From the NCBI GenBank assembly GCA_003427395.1, contig BFEA01000283.1, positions 1,946,801-1,986,716 of the forward strand: a stretch of DNA of 39,916 nt. The letters are read 5' to 3'. Positions 29,861 through 39,916 of the stretch are shown piece after piece. The notes beneath the pieces are model-generated. The model did no database searches and was not told where the DNA came from. It saw only the letters and a list, made by a program, of their open reading frames with translations. How positions within the stretch are numbered: the first letter of the stretch is position 1; each line of letters begins with the position of its first letter. The stretch is from Chara braunii. Lineage: Eukaryota; Streptophyta; Charophyceae; Charales; Characeae. The position numbers were made by a program, and so were the translations under genes.

Positions 29861-30391
29861 GGACTGAACACCTTCGAACTGGAAATTTGGATGGAACCGG
29901 ATTGAAAGGACCCTTCCCGAGGCAACGATTGGTCAGGTTTCTAAGTCAGGACCCAGTGGAACAATGGCTTCAGGAGGCCGAGGATAAGGAAACTGAGGGA
30001 CTACAAGCTAAGGACTGGCAACGACTTTGCCCACACTATGGTTCTGTCTCTGACTGCGTCCGTGGGACTGTTATTTTTTTGGGGGGTTGGGGCAATGGTT
30101 TGGACTGACTGAGGTTGGATGGCAGGATGACTTGGGAGTTTGCGGTAATGGGTTTGTGTGACAACGGGAAGGATTGTCGGGATCATTGTATCATAGTTTT
30201 TTATGGGGAAATACTGGGATCATCACAAACGGGGCATTTGCATAAGGGAGGAAAATGTATAATAGTGACGTGATGCGAAGGATACTGGGAGCATTCTAGG
30301 GAAGGGGAGCTGCCTACTGGACTGTGAAACGGGTGTATGAGGGGTTTTGCGGGTGTTGTTTTGCTATACAGGACCAAAGACAAAAGTAAAA
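29861..30391. other. Tail of element 3 before the extra ORF
   Basis: Reading frames are short and broken. A few Gly/Trp-rich plus-strand pieces occur. Nothing recognised. T8 and G6 runs sit near 30073-30086. Confidence 0.4.
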
Positions 30392-31318
30392 ATGGAATTC
30401 GGCAACCAGAATGACAGTGGGGCGATCAACAGGCCTACCGGAAGGGAAGAAGTGAGACCGAGTCGAGGGAGGAGGACGACAAAGAGAAAGTTGTACATAG
30501 GGCCCATATCCGGGCAAGTGGTAGGCAGGGGTGCAAGAAAGCGCGTGTGTAGAAGACCCTCACCCCTCCGGAAGGGAGAAGGTATATATATCTCATCTGG
30601 GAGTGAGAGCGAGGAGGAAAGGGTAAGTGTGGGATAAGGGGGCAATGCGGATATAGGAGGCAAAGCTCAGGCCTCTGACGAGGAAGGAGCCAAGAGGTGC
30701 GAACAACGTGAGTCTTGGCATGGGGAAAGCGAGGGGAGACAAGATATGCGCGACGAGCATGAGGACGGGGAGGAGAGAAGGGAAAGTCCTCTTGAAGGAC
30801 GGAGCGGCCACTGCAGTTGCGAGGGGAGGTATCCAAACGTTGAAGAAGGATATGGAGGGAGGATGGAGACTCCCTATAGCTACGATCCAAAGAACTTGAC
30901 GGGCGGGTACAACCCCATACAGACGGAAGAAGAGGAGGACGAGGAGGAGGAAGTGCAGGAGGTCATAGAAATCAGCAGTGGGGATAAGAGGGATGAAATC
31001 TCGAGGCCTTGAGAAGAGAGGTGGCCCCCGATACACCAGCCGCGCGAGGGAGCATTCAGATGGGAGGATGAGTTTGGACCAACGCCCAACCACTGGTTTC
31101 AGCAATGGTTCAGTGTGATCAAACATGAGTGGACTATCAAGGCCGGGGAAGGGGTGGTGGCCACACCATTGGATTTCTACAGCGAGATGGAGTTACGGGA
31201 AATTGCAAGGAGGAGAAGAGGAATCATGGTCTCCGGTCTGGGGGTTAAAGAGTCAGCAGAAACACAAGATGGACAAGGGGCCGAGCAAGTTAAGGCACAG
31301 GACAGCAATAGGGATTAG
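30392..31318 (+). pseudogene. Acidic ORF downstream of pol, two internal stops
   Basis: One frame is open from Met 30392 (MEFGNQNDSGAINRPTGREE) to TAG 31316-31318, interrupted by TAA 30635-30637 and TGA 31010-31012, about 309 codons. It starts with an Arg/Lys/Gly-rich basic part (TTKRKLYIGPISGQVVGRGA). It then has IYISSGSESEEE, a long acidic tract (EEEDEEEEVQEVIEISSGD), and after the TGA a part that looks folded (NHWFQQWFSVIKHEWTIKAG, PLDFYSEMELREIARRRRG). No known family. It is on the strand of element 3 and may be an accessory ORF of that element. Two hydrophobic-plus-acidic patches resemble SUMO-interaction motifs. Confidence 0.5.
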
Positions 31319-32029
31319 ATGTTGATCAAGCGTTGAACAGGAATCCTGCTTTTTCATTTGCAAAACATTGGAACGACAAGAATGTGTATAGTATGAGTAA
31401 GCTTGCTAAGGATGAGTGATGAAAGGGTCAACTGAGACTGTGTCACGATAAGTTAGAAGATAGCATTTTTAGGCTACTTTCTGGATGAGCTACCTTCGAA
31501 AATGGGTATACAAGACGATGACACGGGCATGGGATGAGACCGGTTGGGAAAGGTGTGTTGTGAATTTTGGATGGAATAAGGATTGTGTTGTTGAGAAGAG
31601 AAACTTTGATTACAGATTGACGAGCAAAGCAAGGCATTGAATGTTGGCCGAGTACAAGAGAGGTTAGGGAACCTATGGGTTAAGGGGCGTGAAAAATACT
31701 CCTTCCCTAGAAGCCTAATCCAACTGAGTCAGGAATGAGTCTGAAAATAGTCAAGAGCTGAGAAACCAGAAAGAGTGAAAATAGAGGGGGTGTCCCGGTC
31801 CTTTGTTGTGGTTGAACGGCCGGGTGGGCTAGTGCTGCTCGGGATCGAGAGTCCCAACTCGAGTACTAGACGCTAAGTCGGATGTATGCATAACACGGTA
31901 AATGTTGTGGAGAAATGGACAAAGGAAACTGCACAATAAAAACTGAAAAAGAGATGGTTACCTTCTAACCTTCGAGACAGAAATGGGATCCGTGTCCTCG
32001 AGGCCCACCCCCTCAAGCGCTAACATTAA
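31319..32029. other. Stretch without a recognised gene
   Basis: Purine-rich on the plus strand. GTGTCCCGGTCC near 31789 looks like the start of some LTRs (TGT...), but I found no partner copy. No coding sequence supported. Confidence 0.4.
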
Positions 32030-32228
32030 GAATGGAAAGGAATGACCCTAACCAGGTTGTTCGACTTGAGAATGGAAAGGAATGACTCTAACCAGACTGT
32101 TCGACTTGAGAAGGGAAAGGAATGACCCTAACCAGGCTGTTCGACTTGAGAATGGAAAGGAATGGCTCTAACTAGGCTGTTCGACTTGAGAATGGAAAAG
32201 AACGACCCTAACCAAGTTGTTCGGGAAT
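32030..32228. repeat. 40-bp tandem repeat, 5 copies
   Basis: Units start at 32030, 32070, 32110, 32150 and 32190 with GAATGGAAAGGAATGACYCT, followed by AACCAGGYTGTTCGACTTGA. Spacing is exactly 40 bp and only a few bases differ between copies. Confidence 0.95.
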
Positions 32229-33280
32229 GACCCCTGACAAGGGTCATTTCTTTTGAAATAGGCACTGGGGTCCCCTGCATAACTGATTGAGAACGATTGA
32301 TTAAGAAAGGTTGATTGAGAATGAGCTGGAATGAGCAATGAGAGATGAAAAAGGTCGGTGGGTCGGTCATTGAAATAGCCATGAGAATGGATGAAAGAGA
32401 ATGAGAAGGGCAGGATAAAGAAGGCTGAGCCTTAAGACGAGAGGGGCATGGACTGGTGAGACGGTCATAAGGAATGGATAGTGGGGAAGGTGAGAGTTGA
32501 AAACGGAAGGTGAGCCGACGGGTTGGTCCTTGAAAAGATGGCTATTGAGAAAGCGATCGCCAGAACGGCCACAAGGGGTGGCCTTGTTGATGAGAAGCTG
32601 TCGGACCAACCATGAGAATCAGCCTTGGAAATAACATTGAATTGAGTGTTTGAGAATTGGATATTGCATTCCATAGTCAGGGGACCCTAGGCAATTTGAT
32701 GAAAGGTCGTCGGACCGACCATGAAAATAACAAGAGATTGAGTTTTTCTTTTTTTCTAGTCTCGGGTCTCAACATAAGGGGGATAACAATGCTTGCATCG
32801 CGACCCCAGGACCTCTACCCGTCAAGGGGAAAATCTCAGCGCAACGTATTCCTCATAAGGGACAATAAGGGTTGAAAGACCATGACATTGTTCTCTTTGA
32901 TTGATGTTGGTCGTCCGAAACTAACCCCGACAACGAGCTTTAGTCGGGGAGTTCAAACTGCGCCTCATGTTGAGAACCTAAACGGCAAGGGCGTGGAGCC
33001 AAACGGGCGAGAGAGTCATTCTTTTCCTAAGTCTCATTTTTTCTCCCCAACCATACGCCATGCCGTAGAGAGGCGGCGCGGCCGTTATGAATGGACCAAG
33101 GTTGCTCGCATTAAGTTGAGCGGCACTGTCCAGAGGGAGGGGTCAGGCGTGGTACCGGGTAGAAGCCGCAACCACCACAGGGCGAGTGACACCGCCCTGT
33201 CGGATCTTTACAAGGCGCTTGGGATGGCAAGGCGCGGAGAGAAACAGGGGCAGCAAGAAAAGGAAAAATGAAAGGAGGAG
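32229..33280. other. Purine-rich stretch with scattered short repeats
   Basis: GAATGA, GATTGA and GAGAATGA occur many times. The phrase TCGGACCRACCATGARAAT recurs near 32601 and 32709. A 129-codon plus-strand frame at 32882-33271 and a similar-sized minus-strand frame show no domain. No gene supported. Confidence 0.5.
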
Positions 33281-33425
33281 TGATGCTTTGAGGGTGATGA
33301 ACGAGACGAAAGGTGGGTTGATGCTCTAAGGGTGATCAATGAGATGAAAGGAGGATTGATACTCTGAGGGTGATGAACGAGACGAAAGGGGCTTTGATGT
33401 TCTCAGAGTGATGAATGAGACATGA
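33281..33425. repeat. 38-bp tandem repeat, about 4 copies
   Basis: Units begin at 33281, 33319, 33357 and 33395 with TGATGCTYTRAGGGTGATSA, followed by ACGAGACGAAAGG. The last is partial. Confidence 0.9.
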
Positions 33426-33636
33426 GAAGTCTAAAGAAAGCCTAAATTAGATACACCTCTCTCCGTCCCAAGGGTTGAAGCCTAAAAAAATCCGAGAAAG
33501 GAACAAAAAAAGACAAAACGGACCCTGGCAACTAACTACCCATAACATCTCACCCTCCTCTCTCGTCTATCCCTCCAAAACCTATTGACAAGAGATTGGT
33601 GCGCGATGAGGACATCGTGAATGAGTGGGGGGAATG
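33426..33636. other. Short spacer and possible polypurine tract
   Basis: No gene. It ends in GAGTGGGGGGAATG (about 33622-33635), a purine tract followed by TGTCGGGACTGG. Such a tract followed by TG is the usual boundary between internal sequence and a 3' LTR in plant retroelements. No second copy of the LTR start was found, so this is tentative. Confidence 0.35.
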
Positions 33637-34204
33637 TGTCGGGACTGGTGGGACCCGAATAACTTCCCATCACTCGAGATACTAAATATAGACAAATTGT
33701 GCACGACAGAGAAATCTGGAGTAAGGAGGAAAGATAGAGAAAAGACAAAAGGACTACGCCGCAGGAGGGAGTAATGCCCTGGGGAGAAAACCGCAGAGGG
33801 AGAGAACCAGCAACGACGAGCGAGTGAGCGCAAGAACAGGGGCACGTAGAACATAGTATGAGGCCGGGAAGGCCGTTGGAATGCAACAAGACTAAGGCCA
33901 AAGGGTCCTTGAACCAGCAAACGCAGCAGGACAGCGACAAAAGAATGAGGAAGTCGAGAGATGGACGACCCGAGGGCCGTGGGAAGCTAGAGAATGAGGG
34001 GCCAACGTGGGGGCCACCTACAGGAGCCTCGGAGTGGAGGCCCGCAACCAAAGAAATCGGCGCTTGCAAAGCACAAGAAAAGACAAGGGAGGGGGGTCAC
34101 CGTGGGGCGAAAAACGCCCAAGGAACGTGGGACACCTTGGGGAAAGGAACCCGGGGCCATGTGGGACCAAGTAGAAAAAATGGCATCCGGGACAAAATGG
34201 GCCG

Positions 34205-34300
34205 GGGACCGCCGGCGAGACTAAGTGTCAGGGACCACCGGCGGGACCAAGTGTCGAGGACCGCCGGCGGGACTAAGTGTCGGGGACTGTCGACGAGACG
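34205..34300. repeat. 26-bp GC-rich tandem repeat, about 3.5 copies
   Basis: GGGACCGCCGGCGGGACTAA followed by GTGTCG repeats from 34205, 34231 and 34257, with a diverged fourth near 34283. A single related unit (GGGACCGCCGGCGGGACAAG) sits near 35511. Confidence 0.85.
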
Positions 34301-34376
34301 GATGGCGGGGACATGTGAAAGTCCCAAGAAGAAACGGCGGTACCGCATGAGGAAAAATAATAAAGGCAAGGTGCAC

Positions 34377-34398
34377 CGTCAAGATCGATATCTTGACG
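34377..34398. repeat. Hairpin H1
   Basis: CGTCAAGAT and ATCTTGACG pair perfectly (9 bp) around a CGAT loop. It is followed by ACCAAAAATATTAGCACC. The same arrangement recurs as H2 to H4. Confidence 0.8.
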
Positions 34399-35343
34399 AC
34401 CAAAAATATTAGCACCACTAGTGCAAGCACTAACGGCAGCAAACGAGAAGGCCAAAAGGAAGAGAAAAAGTAAAGAAACTTGAAGTAAGAGGCATGAGAG
34501 AAATCCTAAAAATCTCGGATCAGCCTCCCGCAAGAAAATAGAGTCAAAAGAGACCCCATGTAGAAAATAGACCTCCGAGAGAAAATCGGAGTAGTAGGGG
34601 TCACTGTGGGAGAAAAATAAGAGTAAAAGAAAGCTCCCATGGGCATAAGAAGGCCATTGTTGCAGTCCGAGATACAACGGACTGCACCTTGGGCATAGGA
34701 AGGGCCAAAACTAAGAGGAAGGGGCTAGAAAAGGGCCGTAACGGCCACTTGACACTTGGCATGCTAGAAAAAAGAGAGAAAAGAAAAAAAAAAGTGGGAG
34801 AATAAGACTAAAAGAGTGAGAGGGAGTGAGTGAGTTGGCCGTCAGTAGGGATTGCCACAAGTAGGGACTGACAGGTCCCTACTTTCCAAGAAAGGAGGAA
34901 AAAGAAAAGAAAAGAAAAGAGAAAAAAACCTTAACGGTAAAATACGGTCACTCGGGGAGATACATCCGTGACCAGATTCATTCTGGAATATGGCGGTTGC
35001 AATGAACTTTGATTTTTTTTTATTTTTACAGAGAAAATCAAAGAAAATCAAAGCCTCATGCAACCGAAAAATAACGGATTACATAGGGGAGGAGAAACAC
35101 ATGTTTTTTGTGCATCTGGAGCCAATATTGAGCCCGGATGCATTTAGAAATTTAACGCTTCATTTTCTCTTAGCATGAGGCAAGTTGTGCGGCTGTGGGA
35201 CTAGGAAAATAGCTATGAATGCAGTCTGAGAAATAATGGACTGCATGGGGGTGCCTAGGCTAAGGGAGAATAAACCACGGCAAGCCCGAGAGGCTAGAAA
35301 AGAGCAATTTCGGTAGGGGGCAAGTGGAGACGGTAAACGACAA

Positions 35344-35364
35344 CCGTGAGATGAAATCTCACGG
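35344..35364. repeat. Hairpin H2
   Basis: CCGTGAGAT and ATCTCACGG pair perfectly (9 bp) around GAA. It is followed by CCTAGAAAAATTGGCAC, similar to the sequence after H1. Related hairpins lie at 35632-35644 (AGATC/GATCT, imperfect) and 36273-36289 (ATGAGAT/ATCTCAT). Confidence 0.8.
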
Positions 35365-36300
35365 CCTAGAAAAATTGGCACACATATAGAGATGAGGGGA
35401 CCACCAAGGGCAAGGGGGCCCCAAAAATAAAAATGGGACATCGTCAGGAATGTTGTCGGGGACCAAGTACGTCCAAATAATAAAAGTCGAAAAACGGGAC
35501 ACGCGTCGGCGGGACCGCCGGCGGGACAAGAAAATGCAACTAGTATGGAGGAAAGTGGCGGGGACTTGGGATGTCCTAAGGGAACCACGAACAAGCACAA
35601 GGAATAATTGTGCAAGCAAACGGCACCATCGAGATCAAGGATCTACACGGTGAGAAATATTAGCACCACTAGTGCAAGCACTAGTCGGGGCATGTGGGAG
35701 AGCCATGGGGAGAAAAGAAAGTAAAAATAATGGTTTTGGGAGGGCTGCCCAGCAGTCGAAAATACCTCGGACTAGCTAGGCATGAGAAAATAGAGCCTTA
35801 AGAGGCTCAACATGAGAAAAAGACTGTCCTTGGAAAATCGGAGCAAAGGGGGCTCAAAATTGGACAAACGGAGGCAAAGTGGAACCCTCTAGGAGGATGG
35901 GGGTGCTATTGTTGAAATCCGAAATATAATGGCCAAGTACCAGTTATGAACCTGGCCTTGAATGAGACCCTAAGGCCTAGAAAGAGGGTGCACAGTAGTT
36001 TGACACTTGTCACAACTGACATAAAAGAAAAAGAAAGAAAAATGAGAGAAAAATGAGGGAGAATGAGACAAAAAGGGAGAAAAGAGTGGAGGAGAGTGTG
36101 TCGGCCTATTGGGACCTGCACAGTACGGATTGGCAGGTCCTAACTGTGACCTCATCCCTCCTAGAATGAGGGAGGGCAATCCGGATTGCAGCTTAATAAA
36201 ATCTGAATTAAAAAGAAAAAAATGAGAGAAAATGCAAAAGAGAAATGACCGGTTTTCTTTTGGACCATGAATATGAGATCAAATCTCATGGTGGAGAGGA

Positions 36301-37332
36301 ACTAGCCGTTTTTTGTGGGCCAGCTCAAAACGGCTAGCTTCAGAATGAGGTGGCAGCCCAAAATGGAAAGAAACAAAAGAGGGAAAATGACAAAACTGTG
36401 CATTTGACCCAAAAGGAGAGCCAGATGCACCAAAAATTGAAAAAATGGACTTAGGGGCTCAAAATTGAAGCAAGGGCTACTTGGGGATGGCACGGAATAT
36501 TGTTGGCCTTGGATCTCAGCCAGATCCAAGGCTGAAAATGTACCGCTGCATGGAAAAATATCTCGGCTTTCCGAAAATGGAGTACAAACTGAAAAAATCC
36601 AGAAAAAGGTCCACAAGGCATTTTTCTCTCAAGTAAAATTGCCCCTTGGGCATTAGGACCCAAGGGGGCAGTATTTGTGAGGTGAAAAGGAGGCCGGAGT
36701 AGGCCAAGAGGCAATCTGAGTTGGTACCAACCACTCGGACTGCATGTACTTGGCCAAAAAGAGGCCCAGGTACCTCCGGAAGGGCCTAGTAGTAGAATTT
36801 TGCCTTGGGGGTACCTCGGTTCACCTCGAGGTACATGGGGAGGCCCATGGGCTGGCCGGACGGCTGGTTTCAACCTACATAAGCTAGGAATTCGGTCCTC
36901 CACTTTCACAATTGCATGAGGAGTGTCCATGCTGCCCAAGTGAGCTCACAGGAACACTCTTTCACTTGGAGAGAGGAGAGGGGAACCCATGCCAGTTTAA
37001 GAGTTTGGTGGAGGTCATGAGCTAGGGTGAGAAGCTCTAGAGACTAGTGGTAGTGAGGCTGGCTCTAGGGAGGTGATCCGCCATAGCCCCCTGGGTGAGA
37101 GGAAGAGAGAGAGGCTAGAGGGAGTCTCATTAACCCTCCTAGAGGGGAGGACTCCATGACCATGGTGAATGGAGCTTGTGGTAACTTGGGAGAAAGTGGA
37201 AGAGGAAGGAGAGAGGCTTGAAGAAGAAGAAGGTCATAGCCAAGAAGGTATTTTGTGCAAGGAGGAGGAAGCCTCATTAAGATTGAGACTCCATCTCCAA
37301 GACATTAACAAGGTGAGTGGAAGGAAGAGGAA
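36301..37332. other. Non-coding stretch, possibly transcribed leader
   Basis: No coding domain in either strand. The part from about 36860 (AACCTACATAAGCTAGGAAT), through a purine-rich segment with many GAGAG units, to AACAAGGTGAGTGG near 37308 looks like an untranslated leader ending with a splice-donor-like GGTGAGTG. This is an impression and not a supported promoter. Confidence 0.3.
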
Positions 37333-37545
37333 GCTTATTCTCCTCCTTCTTCTTCTTCCTTTTCTTCTTCTTCCCCTCCTTCTTCTTCTTCTTCTCCCTC
37401 TTCTTTCTTTTTCTCCTTCTTCTTCTTCTTCTTCTTCTTCTTCTTCTTCCCTTTCTTCTTCTTCTTCTTCTTCTTCTTCTTTCTTCTTCTCCCTCTTTTT
37501 TTTTTTTTTTTCTTCTTCTTCGTCTTTTTCATCTTCTTCTTTCTA
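37333..37545. repeat. (CTT)n microsatellite
   Basis: Imperfect CTT/TTC tract of about 210 bp with CCC and T12 interruptions. Its translations are poly-Ser, poly-Leu, poly-Phe or poly-Lys and are not genes. Confidence 0.95.
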
Positions 37546-37567
37546 TTGGGCTACTTGGACTCTTGAA

Positions 37568-38440
37568 CTAGTAGGAGATGCTCCGATACTTTTATGATTG
37601 ATCTCATACTCATTACTTATGATTTGGACTAGTGTAAGTCTTGCTTTTCACTCACATGCTAGTAAGAGATGCTCCGATTCTTTCATGGATGATCTCATGC
37701 TCATTACTTGTGATTTGGACAAGTGTGGAGCTTGTTTTTCACTCACATGCTAGTAGGAGATGCTCCGATTCTTTCATGGATGATCTCATGCTCATTACTT
37801 GTGATTTGGACTAGTGTGGAGCTTGTTTTTCACTCACATGCTAGTAGGAGATGTTCCTATTCTTCCATGAATGATCTCATGCTAATTACTTGTGATTTGG
37901 ACTAATGTAGAAATTGTTTTTCACTCACATGCAAGTAGGAGATGCTGCGATTCTTCCATGGATGATCTCTTGCTCAAATCTTGTGATATAGCCTAATGTA
38001 ACTCTTGAATTTCACTCACACACTAGTAGGAGATGTACGATTCTTCTATTAATGATCTCATGCTCAGTACTTGTGATTTGGACTAGTGTAGGTCCTGCTT
38101 TTCACTCACATGCTAGTAGGAGATGCTCTGATTCTTTCATGGATGATCCCATGCTCATTACTTGTGATTTGGATTAGTGTAGGTCTTGCTTTTCACTCAC
38201 ATGCTAGTAGGAGATGCTCCGATTCTTTCATGGATGATCTCATGCTCATTACTTGTGATTTGGACTAGTGTAGATCTTGTTTTTCACTCACATGCTAGTA
38301 AGAGATCCTTCGATTCTTCCATGGATGATCTCTTGCTCTAATCTTGTGATATAACCTACTATAACTTTTGCACTTCACTCATACACTAGTAGCCGATTTT
38401 CCGATTCTTCTATGAATGATCTCATGCTCATTACTTGTAG
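37568..38440. repeat. 91-bp satellite, 9.6 copies
   Basis: Units start at 37568, 37659, 37750, 37841, 37932, 38023, 38113, 38204, 38295 and 38386, nearly always 91 bp apart. The unit opens CTAGTAGGAGATGCTCCGAT, continues TCTTTCATGGATGATCTCAT, GCTCATTACTTGTGATTTGG and CTAGTGTAG, and closes TTTTTCACTCACATG. Copies 1-4 and 7-9 are the most alike; copies 5, 6 and 10 share variant changes (CTAATCTTGTGATATA-type), suggesting a two-level structure. Confidence 0.97.
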
Positions 38441-38929
38441 CATATCAGAAGGAGAAATGCACTAATAGCCTAGGATCTAGCAATGATGAAAGTGGCAACA
38501 ACCAGCAGCATAGATGCAACATTCACCAGATGTCAATGTGCACAATGCAACAAGTAAACCAACGAGAAAAACAACAATAACACATTTGCATCATCATCAT
38601 CATGGGCTGGGGAACAGCGCAGCGGAATAATAGTAACCAAGAGGACATGTGGACAACAACAGGAAAGGGAGAAACTTCGGAAGGGCAGGACATTAGAGAG
38701 ATTGCCCTTCCGCTCACACACATAGGGAGAGATCCATAGACATGCGAGAGAGAAGGGGGGGAAGGGACATAGGAGGTAACCAAGTCCAACCCAAGTCTGA
38801 TCTCCGAATGTCGTGCACAGTTCAATCCCAATATAGCGTGTAAGTCCGGTTTGAATGTCGTGTCCAATAAGGCAGAATGCTGTGCCCAAACAATGTCTGC
38901 AGTCACCTCTATCTCTACTCTGATCAAGA
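38441..38929. other. Stretch without a recognised gene
   Basis: Unique-looking sequence with a short CAT run (CATCATCATCATCAT at about 38589). A 312-codon minus-strand frame crosses this region and the GAA tract, but it consists partly of translated microsatellite and has no domain. Confidence 0.5.
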
Positions 38930-39058
38930 CGAGGAAGAAGAAGAAGAAGTAGAGGAAAGAACTGTGGAGGAGTAGGAGGAGAAGAGGAGAGGAGAAGAAG
39001 AAGAAGAAGAAGAAGAAGAAGAAGAAGAAGAAGAAGAAGAAGAAGAAGAAGAAGAGGT
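38930..39058. repeat. (GAA)n microsatellite
   Basis: Impure at first, then about 20 uninterrupted AAG units near 38993-39054. Confidence 0.95.
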
Positions 39059-39146
39059 AGAAAGCTGGGCGCTTTCTGCACTTACCTGGCGATGGCTGAA
39101 CTGCAGATACCGCGGAGCCAGCTATGGCGCTGGCCCAGGTAAGTCT

Positions 39147-39188
<42 letters not shown>
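39147..39188. repeat. (CT)n microsatellite
   Basis: About 20 CT units. Flanked by GGCGCTGGCCCAGGTAAG on the left and GGCGCTGGACTCCTCCAGCG on the right; GCGCTGG recurs around 39129, 39189, 39208, 39329 and 39364. Confidence 0.95.
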
Positions 39189-39190
<2 letters not shown>

Positions 39191-39248
39191 CGCTGGACTC
39201 CTCCAGCGCTGGACCTTCCTTGCTGATGAGCAGCGAAGCTGCCGTCTG

Positions 39249-39308
39249 AATAGCGCAGCAGGGAGCCGAAATAGCGCAGCAGGGAGTCTCCAAAATAGCG
39301 CAGCAGCC
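39249..39308. repeat. AATAGCGCAGCAGGGAG repeat, 3 copies
   Basis: AATAGCGCAGCAGGGAG occurs at about 39250 and 39272; the third (AATAGCGCAGCAGCCAAG) is at about 39294. Spacing is 22 bp. No gene is seen around it. Confidence 0.85.
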
Positions 39309-39585
39309 AAGTCTTGAACCAGCGTAACGCTGGATTTCTCCTGGTACCTCCCTCCTGAACTGGGCGCTGGCCCAGCTTAAGTAGTGCTGGGCCGGACCGA
39401 GTAGTCCACGGCCTGCAATCTGGGCCGTGTAGATCAAAGCCTGATCCGCGGTCCAGATCACAGGCTTCAGTCCTTGGCCAAAAAAACGGCCTGCCTGGGT
39501 CCCTACCGGACGTCCAGGCCCTGCCTAGGTCTGGACGATTTGGTACCTGGCCTGATTCAGGGCCTGTGCGACTGCATCAGGCTTG

Positions 39586-39722
39586 AATATCTGTCCAGGT
39601 CCAAAGTCTGTCCGAAAACGAGTAAAGGTCCAAACGTCTGGCCAAAAACGAGTAAAGGTCCCAACGCCTGGCCAAAACGAGTAAAGGTCCAAACATTTTC
39701 CTGAAAACGAGTAACGGTCCAA
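39586..39722. repeat. 30-bp tandem repeat, about 4 copies
   Basis: AAACGAGTAAAGGTCCAAAC occurs at 39616, 39646, 39675 and 39705 (30, 29 and 30 bp apart), separated by GTCTGGCCAA-like text. The final part of the window (39723-39916) shows no gene. Confidence 0.92.
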
Positions 39723-39916
39723 ACTGAATTAGAGGCTCAGCCTCTGGGCCTGATTCCGGCCCTGGTCCTAACTGTGTACCTGGCCACTAAACGGACAACA
39801 GCACATTAGTAAAAATACATCAGTAAATAAATAAATAAGAAATCAACTTAAAGTTGAAGTCTTTCCGATGCAGGCCTAAGTAAAATGGCCGTAGGGCCTC
39901 CAGGTTGCGGTGACGC

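Larger units (their letters stand above)
33637..36300. repeat. Possible LTR region with a diverged 1.25-kb tandem duplication
   Basis: Starts TGTCGGGACTGG at about 33636. Blocks recur at a constant offset: AGCACCACTAGTGCAAGCAC at 34411 and 35662 (1251 bp); ATTGTTGCAGTCCGAGATA at 34657 and ATTGTTGAAATCCGAAATA at 35908 (1251 bp); GGATTGCCACAAGTAGGGAC near 34852 and a counterpart near 36108. Identity is low between these anchors. Predicted proteins on both strands have no domain. Its assignment to an LTR is inference; the tandem relation is seen directly. Confidence 0.6.

Noticed and set aside
32030-32228. CRISPR-like regular array
   Set aside because: The copies are head-to-tail with no unique spacers. 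The same holds for the 38-bp, 91-bp and 97-bp arrays, and the context is eukaryotic.
31780-33640. LTR pair for element 3 using the TGT starts near 31789 and 33636
   Set aside because: The sequences after the two starts do not match each other, and no copy was found 5' of gag.
37169-37597. 142-codon plus-strand ORF rich in Leu and Ser
   Set aside because: It is the translation of the CTT tract.
38523-39461. 312-codon minus-strand ORF
   Set aside because: A large part is translated GAA and CT microsatellite (poly-Phe/Leu, Arg-Glu); the remainder has no domain.
1-39916. tRNA, rRNA or snRNA genes
   Set aside because: I looked for cloverleaf and conserved-box signals on both strands and saw none I could defend; a tRNAscan or Infernal run would be decisive.

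Overview
The window looks like nuclear DNA from a large, repeat-rich eukaryotic genome, most likely a plant or streptophyte alga. I suspect a charophyte such as Chara, but nothing here proves it. The evidence is two degraded Ty3/gypsy retroelements, two Ulp1-type (C48) protease genes, many micro- and minisatellites, and no bacterial operon structure. Almost every recognisable protein region is broken by stops or small frameshifts. I see no intact host gene and no tRNA or rRNA.

Layout. 1-1364: low-complexity DNA with two TA microsatellites. 1401-12475: a probable decayed DNA element (element 1, plus strand). It has 97-bp repeats at the left and a coding block at 2416-9863. The coding block holds an unidentified N-terminal region, a ParB-like NGQH segment, a segment resembling a permuted DNA methyltransferase, a Gly/Ser/Lys-rich region and a C-terminal Ulp1 protease. 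About 2.5 kb of diverged tandem repeats follow. 12629-17625: a minus-strand Ty3/gypsy pseudoelement (element 2), running from integrase at low coordinates to gag at high coordinates, with a 177-bp MITE-like insertion in gag. 17626-18640: a composite of TGAT and CA repeats with GC-rich palindromic ends. 18900-21240: minus-strand fragments of an unidentified protein built from a repeated module. 21300-23930: a second Ulp1 gene (minus strand), again followed by tandem repeats on its 3' side.

24407-29860: a plus-strand Ty3/gypsy element (element 3) of the same family as element 2, with gag, protease, RT, RNase H and integrase in order. 30392-31318: an extra acidic ORF downstream of pol. 31319-39916: no genes recognised. 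This part holds 40-bp and 38-bp minisatellites, a possible LTR, a diverged 1.25-kb tandem repeat carrying hairpins, a CTT tract, a very regular 91-bp satellite, GAA and CT tracts, and 30-bp repeats.

How the parts relate. Elements 2 and 3 are sister copies in opposite orientation and date each other's damage: a 16-bp deletion, a one-base loss after YIDD and a loss in the integrase zinc finger of element 3, and the MITE of element 2. The most unusual content is element 1, whose ParB-like, methyltransferase-like and SUMO-protease-like parts suggest an element that may have acted on DNA methylation and SUMO conjugates. That interpretation is inference from motif order; the Ulp1 calls themselves are strong.
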